Assembly (NCBI GenBank): GCA_964481035.1
Contig: CAYZSE010000004.1
Location: 1-51,297, forward strand
Direction: 5' to 3'
DNA: 51,297 nt
Origin: JAAAPF01 sp964481035
GTDB taxonomy: Bacteria > Pseudomonadota > Alphaproteobacteria > Geminicoccales > Geminicoccaceae
Part shown: piece after piece, positions 1 through 7,949 of the stretch
How the letters are laid out: the number at the start of each line of letters is the position of its first letter
Numbering within the stretch: the first letter of the stretch is position 1
Notes under the pieces: generated by a model
Databases searched by the model: none
The model's input: only the letters and a program-made list of their open reading frames with translations
What the model was told of the DNA's origin: nothing
Made by a program: the position numbers and the translations under genes

Positions 1-1785
1 CTCGCGCGCGCGCACGCGGACGTAGGTGCCGGGGGCGTCGGTGAGCGGGGGGAGGGCGCCGGCGGCGGGGTCGCGGGCGGGGACCAGGGGGCCGGCGTGG
101 GCGGCGAACCAGTCGCTCCAGTCGGTCCACCACGAGCGCTCGACATACGTGCCCGCGGCCAGCCAGGCGTCGGGGTCGGCATCGGGGCCGTCGACCGGCC
201 CGGTCCAGTGGCCGTACTTGGCGCGCGACGCCGGGTTGACGATGCCGGCGACGTGGCCGGAGGCGCCGAGGACGAAGCGGACCGGGCCCTGGAACTGGCG
301 GGTGACGGGAAAGCACGAGCGCCAGGGGGCGATGTGGTCCTCGCGGGTGGCGAGCGCGTAGGTCGGTGTCGTCACCCGGCGGGTGTCGATCGGCGTGCCG
401 AGCGCGGTGAAGGTGCCGGGCCGGGCGAGGCTGTTGGCGAGGTAGAAGCCGCGCAGGTAGTCCGAGAGCATGGCGGCGGGCAGGCGGGTGGCATCGCCGT
501 TCCAATAGAGGAGATCGAACGGCGCCGCACCACGGCCCAAGAGGTAGTTGTTGACGAAAAACGACCAGATCAGGTCGTTCTCGCGCAGCATGGCGAACAT
601 GTCGGCCATGTAGCGGCCGTCGAGAAAGCCGGTGCGGGCGGTGTGCGCCTCCATCGCCTCGACCTGCGCGGGGTCGACGAAGAGGCCGACCTCGCCGACG
701 TCGGTGAAGTCGAAGAGGGTGGCGAGGAAGGTCGCATGCGCCACGCGGTCGTCGCCCTTCTGCGCGAGGTGGGCGAGCGCGGTGGCGACGAGGATGCCGC
801 CGATGCAAAAGCCCATGAGCCCGATGCGGCGCACGCCGAGCGTCGCCTCGACCGCCGCGATCGCCGCGAGGAGACCGTCGCGCAGATAGTCCTCGAAACG
901 CTTGTGCGCCAAATCCTCGCCGGGGTTGACCCAGGAGATCATGAAGACCGTGCCGCCCTGGTCGACGATGTGCTTGACCAGGCTGTTCTTCGGCTGGAGG
1001 TCGAGGATGTAGTACTTGTTGATCCAGGGCGGGACGACGAGCAGCGGGCAGGCGTGGACCTCGCCGGTGGCGGGCGCGTACTGGATCAGCTCGATCAGCT
1101 CGTTCTTGAACACCACCTTGCCGGGGCTGACCGCGATGTTGCGGCCGAGCTCGAACGCCGTTTCGTCGGTGCGGCGGATGTCGAGGTTGCCGGCGCCGCG
1201 CTCGAGGTCGTCGAGGAACCGCCGCAGCCCGTCGACGAGGCTTTGGCCCTCGGTCTCCCGGGCCCGGCGCAGCACCTCGGGGTTGGTGGCGACGAAGTTG
1301 GTCGGCGCGATCGCGTTCAGATATTGGCGGGTGTAGAAGCGCACCCGCTCGCGGGTCTTGGCATCGAGCGGCTCGGCCCCCTCGACGAGGCCCGAGAGCC
1401 AGCGCTCGTAGAGCAGGTAGCTCTGCTGCAGGTAGGCGAAGGTCGGCTCGTCGCGCCATGCCGCGTCCTTGAAGCGGCGATCGCCGGGCGCGGGTGCGAC
1501 CACCGGCTCGATGCGGCCCCGGCGCGGCGCGTCGAGGGCGTTGTGCCAGAGCGCGTAGCCGTCGCGCAGCGCCGCCGCCTGCGCCTGGGCGAGGCGGCGC
1601 GGATCGCTCCAGAGGCGCCAGCCGAGCTCGGTGAAGCTCTCCTGGACGGCGGCGGGATCGATCAGGCGGAAGTTGGCGTTGGCCAGCTCCTCGAGGCGGG
1701 CGGCGAAGGCCCGGCCGAGGATCGGGCGGGCGCGCTCCGCGAGCGCCAGGAGCTCGCCGCCCCAAGGGTCTGCGTCCTCCGGCAC
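1..1785 (-). CDS. phaC: Class I poly(3-hydroxyalkanoate) synthase (3' end outside window)
   Basis: This enzyme polymerises (R)-3-hydroxyacyl-CoA into polyester storage granules in the cytoplasm. The minus-strand frame shows an alpha/beta-hydrolase core with the lipase-like box GFCIGG (nucleophile Cys near residue 327), the Asp of EDHIAPW (near 483) and the His of GHVAGIVNP (near 511). This matches the spacing of the C319/D480/H508 triad known from the Cupriavidus enzyme. The tryptophan-rich C-terminal SWWTDWSDW block is also present. About 595 codons are visible and the stop lies beyond the left edge. I chose the GTG at 1785 because GGGAGG lies 6 bases upstream; the in-frame GTG at 1791 abuts that motif. 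Confidence 0.93.
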   Translation of the reverse strand, partial: MPEDADPWGGELLALAERARPILGRAFAARLEELANANFRLIDPAAVQESFTELGWRLWSDPRRLAQAQAAALRDGYALWHNALDAPRRGRIEPVVAPAPGDRRFKDAAWRDEPTFAYLQQSYLLYERWLSGLVEGAEPLDAKTRERVRFYTRQYLNAIAPTNFVATNPEVLRRARETEGQSLVDGLRRFLDDLERGAGNLDIRRTDETAFELGRNIAVSPGKVVFKNELIELIQYAPATGEVHACPLLVVPPWINKYYILDLQPKNSLVKHIVDQGGTVFMISWVNPGEDLAHKRFEDYLRDGLLAAIAAVEATLGVRRIGLMGFCIGGILVATALAHLAQKGDDRVAHATFLATLFDFTDVGEVGLFVDPAQVEAMEAHTARTGFLDGRYMADMFAMLRENDLIWSFFVNNYLLGRGAAPFDLLYWNGDATRLPAAMLSDYLRGFYLANSLARPGTFTALGTPIDTRRVTTPTYALATREDHIAPWRSCFPVTRQFQGPVRFVLGASGHVAGIVNPASRAKYGHWTGPVDGPDADPDAWLAAGTYVERSWWTDWSDWFAAHAGPLVPARDPAAGALPPLTDAPGTYVRVRARE

Positions 1786-1963
1786 GTCCACCCTCCCGCC
1801 AGCCCGGCCAGCCAGACCGATACCAAGTCTTAGTCTACACGACGCCGGGCGCGGGCGGGAGGCGGCGAAAGGCGGAGCCTCGCTTCAGGCGCGCGCTTTG
1901 ACGGGCGGCGGTGAACGGGCGTAGCCAGAGGCGTTGACCCGTCGAGCGAGGAGACGAACGCCG
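1786..1963. promoter_or_regulatory. Divergent intergenic region between phaC and the FAH-family gene
   Basis: These 178 bases separate two divergently transcribed genes, so promoters for both are expected here. I see a GAGGAG ribosome-binding site at 1948-1953 for the plus-strand gene and GGGAGG at 1792-1797 (minus strand) for phaC. A TTGACG-like hexamer near 1897 could be a -35 element, but no convincing -10 partner follows. No operator-like palindrome stands out. Confidence 0.35.
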
Positions 1964-2647
1964 ATGCGCTACCTGTTCGCCCCGCCCGAGCCCGCCTTCG
2001 TGCCCGTCGTCGGCAGCGACGAGGTCTTTCCGGTGCGGCGCGTCTACTGCGTCGGGCGCAACTACGCGGCGCACAGCGTCGAGATGGGCCACGACCCGGC
2101 GAAGGAGCCGCCGTTCTTCTTCCAGAAGAACCCGGACGACGTCTTTCACGGCCGGCGCTGGCCCTATCCGGGTGCCACCGCGGACGTGCACCACGAGATC
2201 GAGATGGTGGTGGCGCTCGAGCGGGGCGGGACGGACCTCCCGGTCGAGGGGGCGCTGGATTGCGTCTTCGGCTACGGGGTCGGGCTCGACATGACGCGGC
2301 GCGACCTGCAGGGCGAGGCGAAGAGGCTCGGCCGGCCATGGGAAGTCGCCAAGGCCTTCGCGCGGTCGGCGCCGATGGGCGCGCTGACGCCTGTGGCCCG
2401 GATCGGCCACCCGCGGAAGGGTGCGGTGCGCCTCGCGGTCGGCGGCGAGATCCGCCAGCAAGGCGATCTCGACCAGCTCGTCTGGAAGGTGCCCGAGGTG
2501 ATCTCCCACCTGTCGCGCCTGTTCGCGCTGGCGCCGGGCGATCTCGTCATGTCGGGCACGCCCGCGGGCGTCGGCCCGGTGCTGAAGGGCGACGTGCTCG
2601 AGGGCCACGTCGACGGGCTCGAGGATCTCGTCATCGAGGTCGTCTGA
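1964..2647 (+). CDS. Fumarylacetoacetate hydrolase family protein
   Basis: A 227-residue FAH-fold protein, the size of the short bacterial enzymes that hydrolyse or isomerise beta-diketo acids (fumarylpyruvate or acylpyruvate hydrolases). The family core is clear: VYCVGRNYAAH near residues 27-37, the metal-binding acidic residues of HHEIEMVVAL (E78, E80), and GYGVGLDMTRRDLQ with D109. The C-terminal SGTPAGVGP motif is typical. The ATG at 1964 is preceded by GAGGAG about 10 bases upstream; an in-frame TTG at 1934 lacks such a site. The substrate cannot be read from the sequence, and the gene stands alone with no aromatic-degradation neighbours. The family call is secure; a fumarylpyruvate-hydrolase role is only a guess. 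Confidence 0.9.
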   Translation: MRYLFAPPEPAFVPVVGSDEVFPVRRVYCVGRNYAAHSVEMGHDPAKEPPFFFQKNPDDVFHGRRWPYPGATADVHHEIEMVVALERGGTDLPVEGALDCVFGYGVGLDMTRRDLQGEAKRLGRPWEVAKAFARSAPMGALTPVARIGHPRKGAVRLAVGGEIRQQGDLDQLVWKVPEVISHLSRLFALAPGDLVMSGTPAGVGPVLKGDVLEGHVDGLEDLVIEVV

Positions 2648-2665
2648 CGGCGGGCGCGCGTCTTT

Positions 2666-2706
2666 TGGAGTGGGCGGGGGAAAGCGCTGGAGTGGGCGGG
2701 GGAAAG
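2666..2706. repeat. 19-bp direct repeat, two copies
   Basis: The 19-base unit tggagtgggcgggggaaag occurs at 2666-2684 and again at 2688-2706, separated by the three bases cgc, just after the stop of the FAH-family gene. The copies are identical. The location between convergent genes suggests slippage duplication of a G-rich tract rather than a protein-binding array, but either is possible. Confidence 0.85.
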
Positions 2707-2768
2707 GGCGGGTGGAACGGGCGGGCGCGACCGCATCCGGCCGCGCCCTTGTCGATCCCGTCAGCGTG

Positions 2769-3230
2769 TCAGCGGTAGTAGCCGACGGCGCAGACGTCGT
2801 CGCCGACCATGGTGACGAGGCTCACCTTGTCGGTCGGCTCCTCCTCGCCGGGGCGCGGCCACATGTAGGCGACCTCGACGATCTCCCCCGGCTGCGCCTG
2901 CTCGTACATCGCGGCGCCGAGGGCGGTCCCGGCCTTGTCCTGGAGGTCCTGGAGGCTCTGGCCGACCAGGGCGGCGTTGGCGCCGTGGGCGATGAACATC
3001 CCGGCGGCGTCGCCGCAGAACGGGTAGAGGTCGCGGTCCTTGAAGCGCGGGTCGGCGCCCGAGTTGATCGCCGCCAGCGTGGCCGTGCGGTCGTCCGTCA
3101 TCGCGGCGACGGTGACCTCCAGCATGCCGCGGGCTTCCTCAGGGGTGCCGAAGTCCTGGGCGAGAGCGCTGCCGGCGGCGAGGCCGGCGACGAGTACCGC
3201 CACCGCGACGGTCCGGGTTGTCTTATTCAT
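2769..3230 (-). CDS. Secreted Cache-domain protein
   Basis: A 153-residue protein with a clear Sec signal peptide (MNKTTRTVAVAVLVAG..., predicted cleavage after ALA at about residue 24). The mature part resembles a stand-alone Cache type 2 sensory/ligand-binding domain: a DFGTPEEA helix start, then RFKDRDLYPFCGDAAGMFIAHG, and a C-terminal strand region ending in VCAVGYYR. Such single-domain Cache proteins are periplasmic, and their role is mostly unknown. It lies downstream of the TRAP-type binding protein on the same strand, 141 bases away, so the two could be co-expressed. There is no membrane anchor or output domain, so it cannot signal on its own. Confidence 0.8.
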   Translation of the reverse strand: MNKTTRTVAVAVLVAGLAAGSALAQDFGTPEEARGMLEVTVAAMTDDRTATLAAINSGADPRFKDRDLYPFCGDAAGMFIAHGANAALVGQSLQDLQDKAGTALGAAMYEQAQPGEIVEVAYMWPRPGEEEPTDKVSLVTMVGDDVCAVGYYR

Positions 3231-3260
3231 GGCTTTGCCTCCCTTTCAGGCGTTGCGTGA

Positions 3261-3282
3261 CGGCGAGGCGCCACCCTCGCCG
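3261..3282 (-). terminator. GC-rich hairpin between the TRAP binding protein and Cache genes
   Basis: A perfect 8-bp inverted repeat (cggcgagg / cctcgccg) with a 6-base loop lies between two co-directional minus-strand genes. No T-tract follows on either strand, so this is not a canonical intrinsic terminator. It may attenuate transcription or protect the upstream message from 3' decay. Confidence 0.3.
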
Positions 3283-3371
3283 CCCCGCAGGCTCGTTCAT
3301 TTAGCAAAAACGTCAACTACCAGAATGCGCGAGAACAAACGTGCTCTGCGCGAGGGCGACCGTTGCCGCCG

Positions 3372-4496
3372 TCAGCCCTGGCTGGGCTCGGCGTACTGGT
3401 AGTCGAGGCCGCGGGCCTTCGAGAACGCCTCCTCGGAGACCTGCGACCAGGCCTGCGCCGTGGCGCGGAACCTCAGCATCGAATCCATGACCTCGCGCGA
3501 CAGGGCGTCGTTCGCGGCGAGGTCGTTCATGACCTCGCCGGCGAGACCGCCGAGGCCGGCCAGAACGTCGTCGGGGAAGGGCTTGAGCTCGACCCCGTGC
3601 TCGCCCACGAGCTTGTTCAGGCTGTCGTTGTTGCGGGCGGTGAACTCGGAGAGCACGAGCTGGTTCACCGAGCGGTTGGCTTGCTCGACGATCGCCTGGA
3701 GGTCGGCGGGCAGGCTGTTCCAGGCGTCGAGGTTGATGAAGTTCTCGAGCACCGTGCCCGGCTCGTGCCAGCCCGGGTAGTAGTAGAACCGGGCCGACTT
3801 GTAGAGGCCGAAGGCGAGGTCGTTGTAGGGGCCGACCCATTCGGTCGCGTCGATCGCGCCCGACTGCAGCGCCGGCGGGATCTCGCCGCCCGGCAGGTTG
3901 ACGACGTTGCCGCCGGCCGCCTTGACCACCTCGCCGCCGAGACCGGGGATGCGCATCTTCAGGCCCTGGTAGTCGGCCATCGAGGTGATCTCTTTGTTGA
4001 ACCAGCCGCCCATCTGGACGCCGGTGTTGCCCGAGGGGAAGAACTTGGTCCCCATCCGGGCGTAGACCTTGTCGGCGAGTTCCTGGCCGCCGCCGTACTG
4101 GTACCAGGCGTTCATCTCCTGGGCGTTCATGCCGAAGGGGATGGCGGCGAGGAACTGCGAGGCGTTCTCCTTGCCCTTCCAGTAATAGGGAGCGCCATGG
4201 CCCATCTCGACGGTGCCGGACGCCACCGCGTCCATGCTCTCGAAGGCGGGCACGATCTCGCCGGCGCCGTAGACGGTGACGGTCAGCCGGCCGTCGGACA
4301 TGGCGCCGATCATCTGGCCGAGGATCTCCGCCCCGGTGCCGAGGCCCGGGAAGTTCTTGGGCCAGGTGGTGACCATCCGCCACTCGCGGCGGTCCTGGGA
4401 GATGGCGGGCTTGGGAAAGCTCGACGCGGTGACGAGCGCGCCGCCCGAGACGGCGGTGCCGGCGGCGAGCGAGGTGATGACGGAACGACGAAGCAT
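3372..4496 (-). CDS. TRAP transporter solute-binding protein, DctP family (orphan)
   Basis: A 374-residue periplasmic binding protein of the DctP/TakP type. It begins MLRRSVITSLAAG, a twin-arginine-like signal, and the mature part starts around residue 35. It contains REWRMVTTWPKNFPG, GHGAPYYWKGK near 99-109, and the family-conserved arginine in GLKMRIPG (R182), which contacts the substrate carboxylate. TakP-like members with the APYYWKG segment bind 2-oxoacids, so a keto-acid ligand is a reasonable inference. I chose the ATG at 4496 because AGGGAGGT lies directly upstream. The two TRAP membrane subunits (DctQ, DctM) are not adjacent, so the partners must be elsewhere or absent. Confidence 0.9.
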   Translation of the reverse strand: MLRRSVITSLAAGTAVSGGALVTASSFPKPAISQDRREWRMVTTWPKNFPGLGTGAEILGQMIGAMSDGRLTVTVYGAGEIVPAFESMDAVASGTVEMGHGAPYYWKGKENASQFLAAIPFGMNAQEMNAWYQYGGGQELADKVYARMGTKFFPSGNTGVQMGGWFNKEITSMADYQGLKMRIPGLGGEVVKAAGGNVVNLPGGEIPPALQSGAIDATEWVGPYNDLAFGLYKSARFYYYPGWHEPGTVLENFINLDAWNSLPADLQAIVEQANRSVNQLVLSEFTARNNDSLNKLVGEHGVELKPFPDDVLAGLGGLAGEVMNDLAANDALSREVMDSMLRFRATAQAWSQVSEEAFSKARGLDYQYAEPSQG

Positions 4497-4590
4497 CGAC
4501 GACCTCCCTGAAAGGCGAAGCGACATTCGACCTGTTTTCGCGCTCCGGCGCGACGGTCGCATGACCATTAGCCGCGCGGCGGCCTCGGCG

Positions 4591-5343
4591 CTAGGTGTGG
4601 ATGGCGTCGCCGAGGGCGCGCCACGCGGTGCCGTCGAGCACCTCGAGGGGATGGAAGCGCGCCTTGTAGGCCATCTTCTCGGAGCCCTCGACCCAGTAGC
4701 CGAGATAGACGTGATCGAGCCCGCGCCGGCTCGCCTCGGCGACGTGGGCGAGGATGACGAAGGTGCCGAGGCTGCGCTGCCGCGCCTCGGGCGCGAAATA
4801 CTTGTAGACGCCGGAAAGCCCGCTCGCGACCTCGTCGGTGAGGCTCGCCGCGACCAGCGTGCCGGTCGCGTCGCGGAAGGCCAGGAGGCGGGTGGTCACC
4901 GGGCTGCCCTCGAGCATCCGGCGAAAGCTGCCGCGGTCCATGTCGACCATGCCGCCCCCCGCATGACGGTGCTCGATGTAGCGGCGAAAGAGCTGGAAGT
5001 GCTCCTCGCTGAAGGCGGGCGCGCCGATTTCGAGGGTGAGATCGGCATTGCGCTTGAGGATCTTCTTGAGGTTGCGCGACGGGGCGAACCGCGCGACCGG
5101 GATGCGCACCGAGCGGCAGGCGCCGCAGCCCGGGCACACCGGGCGGTAGAGGACGTTCTGGCTGCGGCGGAAGCCGGCCTGCATGAGGGTCTCGTGGCGG
5201 GTGTCGGCGCCCGGGCCGTGCAGGACGGTGAACAGCCGCCGCTCCTCGCGGCCGTCGAGATAGGGGCACGGCTGCAGCTCGGTCGTCGCGAAGGTGGCGA
5301 GCCGGGTGGGCGCGCGGCTGGCGTCGTCGCCGGGAATGCTCAC
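4591..5343 (-). CDS. bpt: Aspartate/glutamate leucyltransferase (N-end rule pathway)
   Basis: A 250-residue leucyl-tRNA-protein transferase of the Bpt/ATE family. It adds leucine to N-terminal Asp or Glu and so marks proteins for ClpAP degradation in the cytoplasm. Evidence is the N-terminal cysteine cluster PCPYL (C26) and VCPGCGACRSVRIP (C70, C73, C76), and the GNAT-like C-terminal half with DEVASGLSGVYKYF and YLGYWVEGSEKMAYK. The GTG start at 5343 overlaps the stop of the upstream SLC13 gene (GTGA), indicating translational coupling; this start also matches the usual family length. An ATE-type arginyltransferase activity is the less likely alternative in bacteria. Confidence 0.92.
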   Translation of the reverse strand: MSIPGDDASRAPTRLATFATTELQPCPYLDGREERRLFTVLHGPGADTRHETLMQAGFRRSQNVLYRPVCPGCGACRSVRIPVARFAPSRNLKKILKRNADLTLEIGAPAFSEEHFQLFRRYIEHRHAGGGMVDMDRGSFRRMLEGSPVTTRLLAFRDATGTLVAASLTDEVASGLSGVYKYFAPEARQRSLGTFVILAHVAEASRRGLDHVYLGYWVEGSEKMAYKARFHPLEVLDGTAWRALGDAIHT

Positions 5344-7226
5344 ATCGTAGTCAGCCACGGCATCACCAAGGAGAAGGTCAACCACAAGACCAATGTGAGC
5401 GGGATGCCGGCCCGTGGGAAGTCCCAGAAGCGATAGTTGCCGGGCGCCATCACCAGCAGGTTGGTCTGGTAGCCGAACGGTGTCGCGAACGAGCAGTTGG
5501 CGGCGAAGGCCACCGCCAGCGCGAAGGGCAGCGCCGGCGCGTCGAGCTGCTGCGCGAGGCTCACCGCGATCGGCGTGAAGAGCACCGCGCACGCGTTGTT
5601 GCTCAAGACGTTGGTGAGCAGGGCCACGGCGAGGAACAGGGTCGAGAGCGCGACCGCCGGCGCCCCCTCGCCGGCCAGCATGGCGAGCCCCGAAGCGACG
5701 AGCGCGGCGCCTCCCGTCGCTTCCAAGGCGGTGCCGAGCGCGATCGCGGCGGCGATGGTCAGGTAGACGCCGCCGTCGAGGGCGCGCGCCGCCTGGCGGA
5801 GGTTGACGCAGCCCGCGGCGACCAGGGCCGTGACGCCGGCGAGCGCGGTGATGACGATCGGCAAGAGGCCGAGCGCCGGCGGCAGCAGGATACCGATGAA
5901 GATGGCGAACGCCGCCGGCACCCGATCGCGCCGTTGCAGGTTGTCGGTCGAGCCGCCGAGCAGGACCACGTCGGGATCGGCGCTCAACAGCGCGAGCGCG
6001 TCGCGCGGGCCCTGGACCAGGAGCACGTCGCCGGCATCGAGGCGGATCGTCGCCAGCCGGGCGCGGAGCATGCGCGCGCGGCGCTGCACGCCGACGACGC
6101 GAACCCCGCTGCGGGCCTCGAAGCCGGTGAGCTCGAGCGTGAGGCCGACGAGACGGGACGCCGGGCGGACCATGACCTCGCTGAGGACGAGCTCCGACGG
6201 CCGGCGCTCGCCCTCCGCCGCCGGCGTCGCCGACCGCGCGCGCGGCTCCGACGAGAGGACCTCGCTCAGCGTGCGCCGCGTGGCGGCGACGATGAGGACA
6301 TCGTCGACCTCGAGCTTGGTGCCGTCGAAGGGTGGCAGGAGCAAGCGGCCGCCGCGCTCGATGCCGCGCAGCGTGAGGTGGCGCAGTGCCGGAAAGAAGC
6401 CGCTGAAGCTCTGAGCGCCGACCAGCGGGCTCTTCGCGGTCAGGCGGAACTCGGCGATGAACTGGCGGCCCGCGCCGGGCGTCGCCTCGCGCTGCAGCCC
6501 GCGCTCGGCGCCGCCGCCACGCCACATCCAGAGCGCGATGTAGACGCCGCCCGCGGCAGCTAGGCACAGCCCCGGTAGCGTGAGGTCGAAAAAGCCGAGC
6601 GAGCCCGCGCCCACCCGCTGCATCTCGGCGGCGACCAGCAGGTTCGACGACGACCCCACCAGCGTCAGCATCCCGCCGAGCATCGCCGCGTAGCTCAACG
6701 GGATCATCAGCCGGCCGGTGCTGATTGACAGCTGGTCGGCGAGGGCGCGCATGATCGGGATGAAGATCACGACCACCGGGGTGTTGTTGAGAAAGGCGCT
6801 CGCGACGATGACCACGAGGAGAGCCGCGGCCAGCGTGCGGACGGGCGCTTCGCCGGCGGCCTCCAGCAGCGGCCGCGCGACGACCTCGATCGCGCCGGTG
6901 AGAACCATGGCTTGACCGACCACGAGCAGCGCCATCACCGTGATCAACGCCGGATTGGCGAAGCCGGCGAGCAGTTCGCCGGGTCCGAGGCGGCCCGCGG
7001 GGGTCTCCAGCGGGACGATCTCGAACAAGAGGAGAAGCGCGGTCAACGTGCCCAGCGCCGTCAGCTCGGGCCGCCATCGCTCGGCGGCAAAAGCGACGAG
7101 GGCGCCGACGACGACGCCAAAGACGGCGAGGAGATGCAGGGAGGGAACGACCAAGGGGTAACTCGCGCTGTTGCGCCACCCCACGGCCGAACCCCGGGCC
7201 GGCGCAGGCGCGCGACCAGGACTCAT
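5340..7226 (-). CDS. SLC13-family permease with cytosolic TrkA_C (RCK_C) domains
   Basis: A 628-residue inner-membrane transporter of the DASS/SLC13 superfamily. Hydrophobic segments fill residues 30-185 and 390-628. The paired family motifs are visible as SAFLNNTPVVVIFIPI (N147/N148) and NVLSNNACAVLFTPI. Between the halves (about 210-370) lie two soluble segments with the DGTKLEVDDVLIV and TIRLDAGDVLLVQGP patterns of TrkA_C domains, as in the bacterial multi-domain members often annotated as sulfate or anion permeases. I prefer the ATG at 7226; an in-frame TTG at 7250 is possible. The substrate is unknown. The stop overlaps the bpt start by four bases. Confidence 0.88.
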   Translation of the reverse strand: MSPGRAPAPARGSAVGWRNSASYPLVVPSLHLLAVFGVVVGALVAFAAERWRPELTALGTLTALLLLFEIVPLETPAGRLGPGELLAGFANPALITVMALLVVGQAMVLTGAIEVVARPLLEAAGEAPVRTLAAALLVVIVASAFLNNTPVVVIFIPIMRALADQLSISTGRLMIPLSYAAMLGGMLTLVGSSSNLLVAAEMQRVGAGSLGFFDLTLPGLCLAAAGGVYIALWMWRGGGAERGLQREATPGAGRQFIAEFRLTAKSPLVGAQSFSGFFPALRHLTLRGIERGGRLLLPPFDGTKLEVDDVLIVAATRRTLSEVLSSEPRARSATPAAEGERRPSELVLSEVMVRPASRLVGLTLELTGFEARSGVRVVGVQRRARMLRARLATIRLDAGDVLLVQGPRDALALLSADPDVVLLGGSTDNLQRRDRVPAAFAIFIGILLPPALGLLPIVITALAGVTALVAAGCVNLRQAARALDGGVYLTIAAAIALGTALEATGGAALVASGLAMLAGEGAPAVALSTLFLAVALLTNVLSNNACAVLFTPIAVSLAQQLDAPALPFALAVAFAANCSFATPFGYQTNLLVMAPGNYRFWDFPRAGIPLTLVLWLTFSLVMPWLTTM

Positions 7227-7271
7227 GGCAAAGGGCCCGTCCCCTGGCAAGCGCGGCGAGCGTTCGCGAGG

Positions 7272-7724
7272 TCAGCCGACCCGGCGGAGCTCCTCGGGCT
7301 CGAAGCGGCGAAGCTCGCGGACGACGCGATCGAGGAGCGCTAGAGCCTGCGCTTCACCGGCGTCGTAGAAGAGGTCGTTCGGATCGGTCGCCGTGACCCG
7401 GCGCAATCTCGCCACCCCGACCTCGGCGAGCGCCTGCAGGCTGGCCAAGGTATCGACCGGCTGCCGCATGAGCTCCTCTTCGAGCTTGTCGATCTTCGCG
7501 TCGATCCGGCGCCTCTCCGCCTCGATGTCCTCTGGTCCCCTCGTGGCGGTTTCCGCGTTGAACGTCGCGATGTCGGCCCGCGTCATGCCGACCTGCACCA
7601 GCGCTTCCGTCGCCCAGTCGGGTAGCGACCCTCGGCCGCCGCGTGTTGCGGCGAGCGCCTCGCGCCGCGCCCGCAACGCCTCGATGCGCCGTTCGACCAG
7701 ACGCGCGTTCTCGATCACGACCAT
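7272..7724 (-). CDS. Hypothetical coiled-coil protein
   Basis: A 150-residue protein that I do not recognise. It is rich in charged residues and has two heptad-like stretches (about residues 5-25, and about 65-95 around EAERRRIDAKIDKLEEEL), so it is probably a cytoplasmic helical or coiled-coil protein. There is no signal peptide, transmembrane segment or cysteine pair. The ATG at 7724 is preceded by GAGGAGG at a good distance, supporting real translation; an upstream in-frame start at 7757 lacks one. It lies just upstream of the SLC13 gene on the same strand. Confidence 0.65.
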   Translation of the reverse strand: MVVIENARLVERRIEALRARREALAATRGGRGSLPDWATEALVQVGMTRADIATFNAETATRGPEDIEAERRRIDAKIDKLEEELMRQPVDTLASLQALAEVGVARLRRVTATDPNDLFYDAGEAQALALLDRVVRELRRFEPEELRRVG

Positions 7725-7783
7725 CCCCCGTTCCTCCTCGTGTCGCCCGCGACCCACCGTGCTCGGCCACTACGTCTCAGCTA

Positions 7784-7905
7784 TGTAAATATCATCAGCG
7801 TTTCGATTTATGAGGTTGAGCAAAATGCCAAGTCAATATCCAAAAATATCGAGAGATTTTCTCATTTTTATTTAGAACACCGGTAAAATTTTAGCGTTTT
7901 GCCAA
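7784..7905. other. AT-rich intergenic islet
   Basis: About 120 bases between divergent genes are strikingly AT-rich in an otherwise very GC-rich window, with runs such as ccaaaaatatc and tcatttttattt. It contains a perfect 10-base palindrome taaaatttta at 7884-7893. No open reading frame of note crosses it. It could be a strong promoter/UP-element region or a binding site for an AT-preferring nucleoid protein. Confidence 0.8.
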
Positions 7906-7926
7906 CGGCTGCGGCTGATGCTACCT
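7899..7926 (+). promoter_or_regulatory. Possible promoter for the DUF502 gene
   Basis: TTGCCA at 7899-7904 and CTACCT at 7921-7926, with a 16-base spacer, fit a loose alphaproteobacterial housekeeping promoter. The AT-rich islet immediately upstream could act as an UP element, and the gene starts 24 bases downstream. This is by-eye matching only. Confidence 0.3.
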
Positions 7927-7949
7927 CGGTCATGTGACGAGACGAGGAG

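Noticed and set aside
97..1833. Long plus-strand open frame opposite phaC
   Set aside because: The minus strand carries a complete PHA synthase active site. The plus-strand translation is repetitive Ala/Gly/Arg/Glu text without domains.
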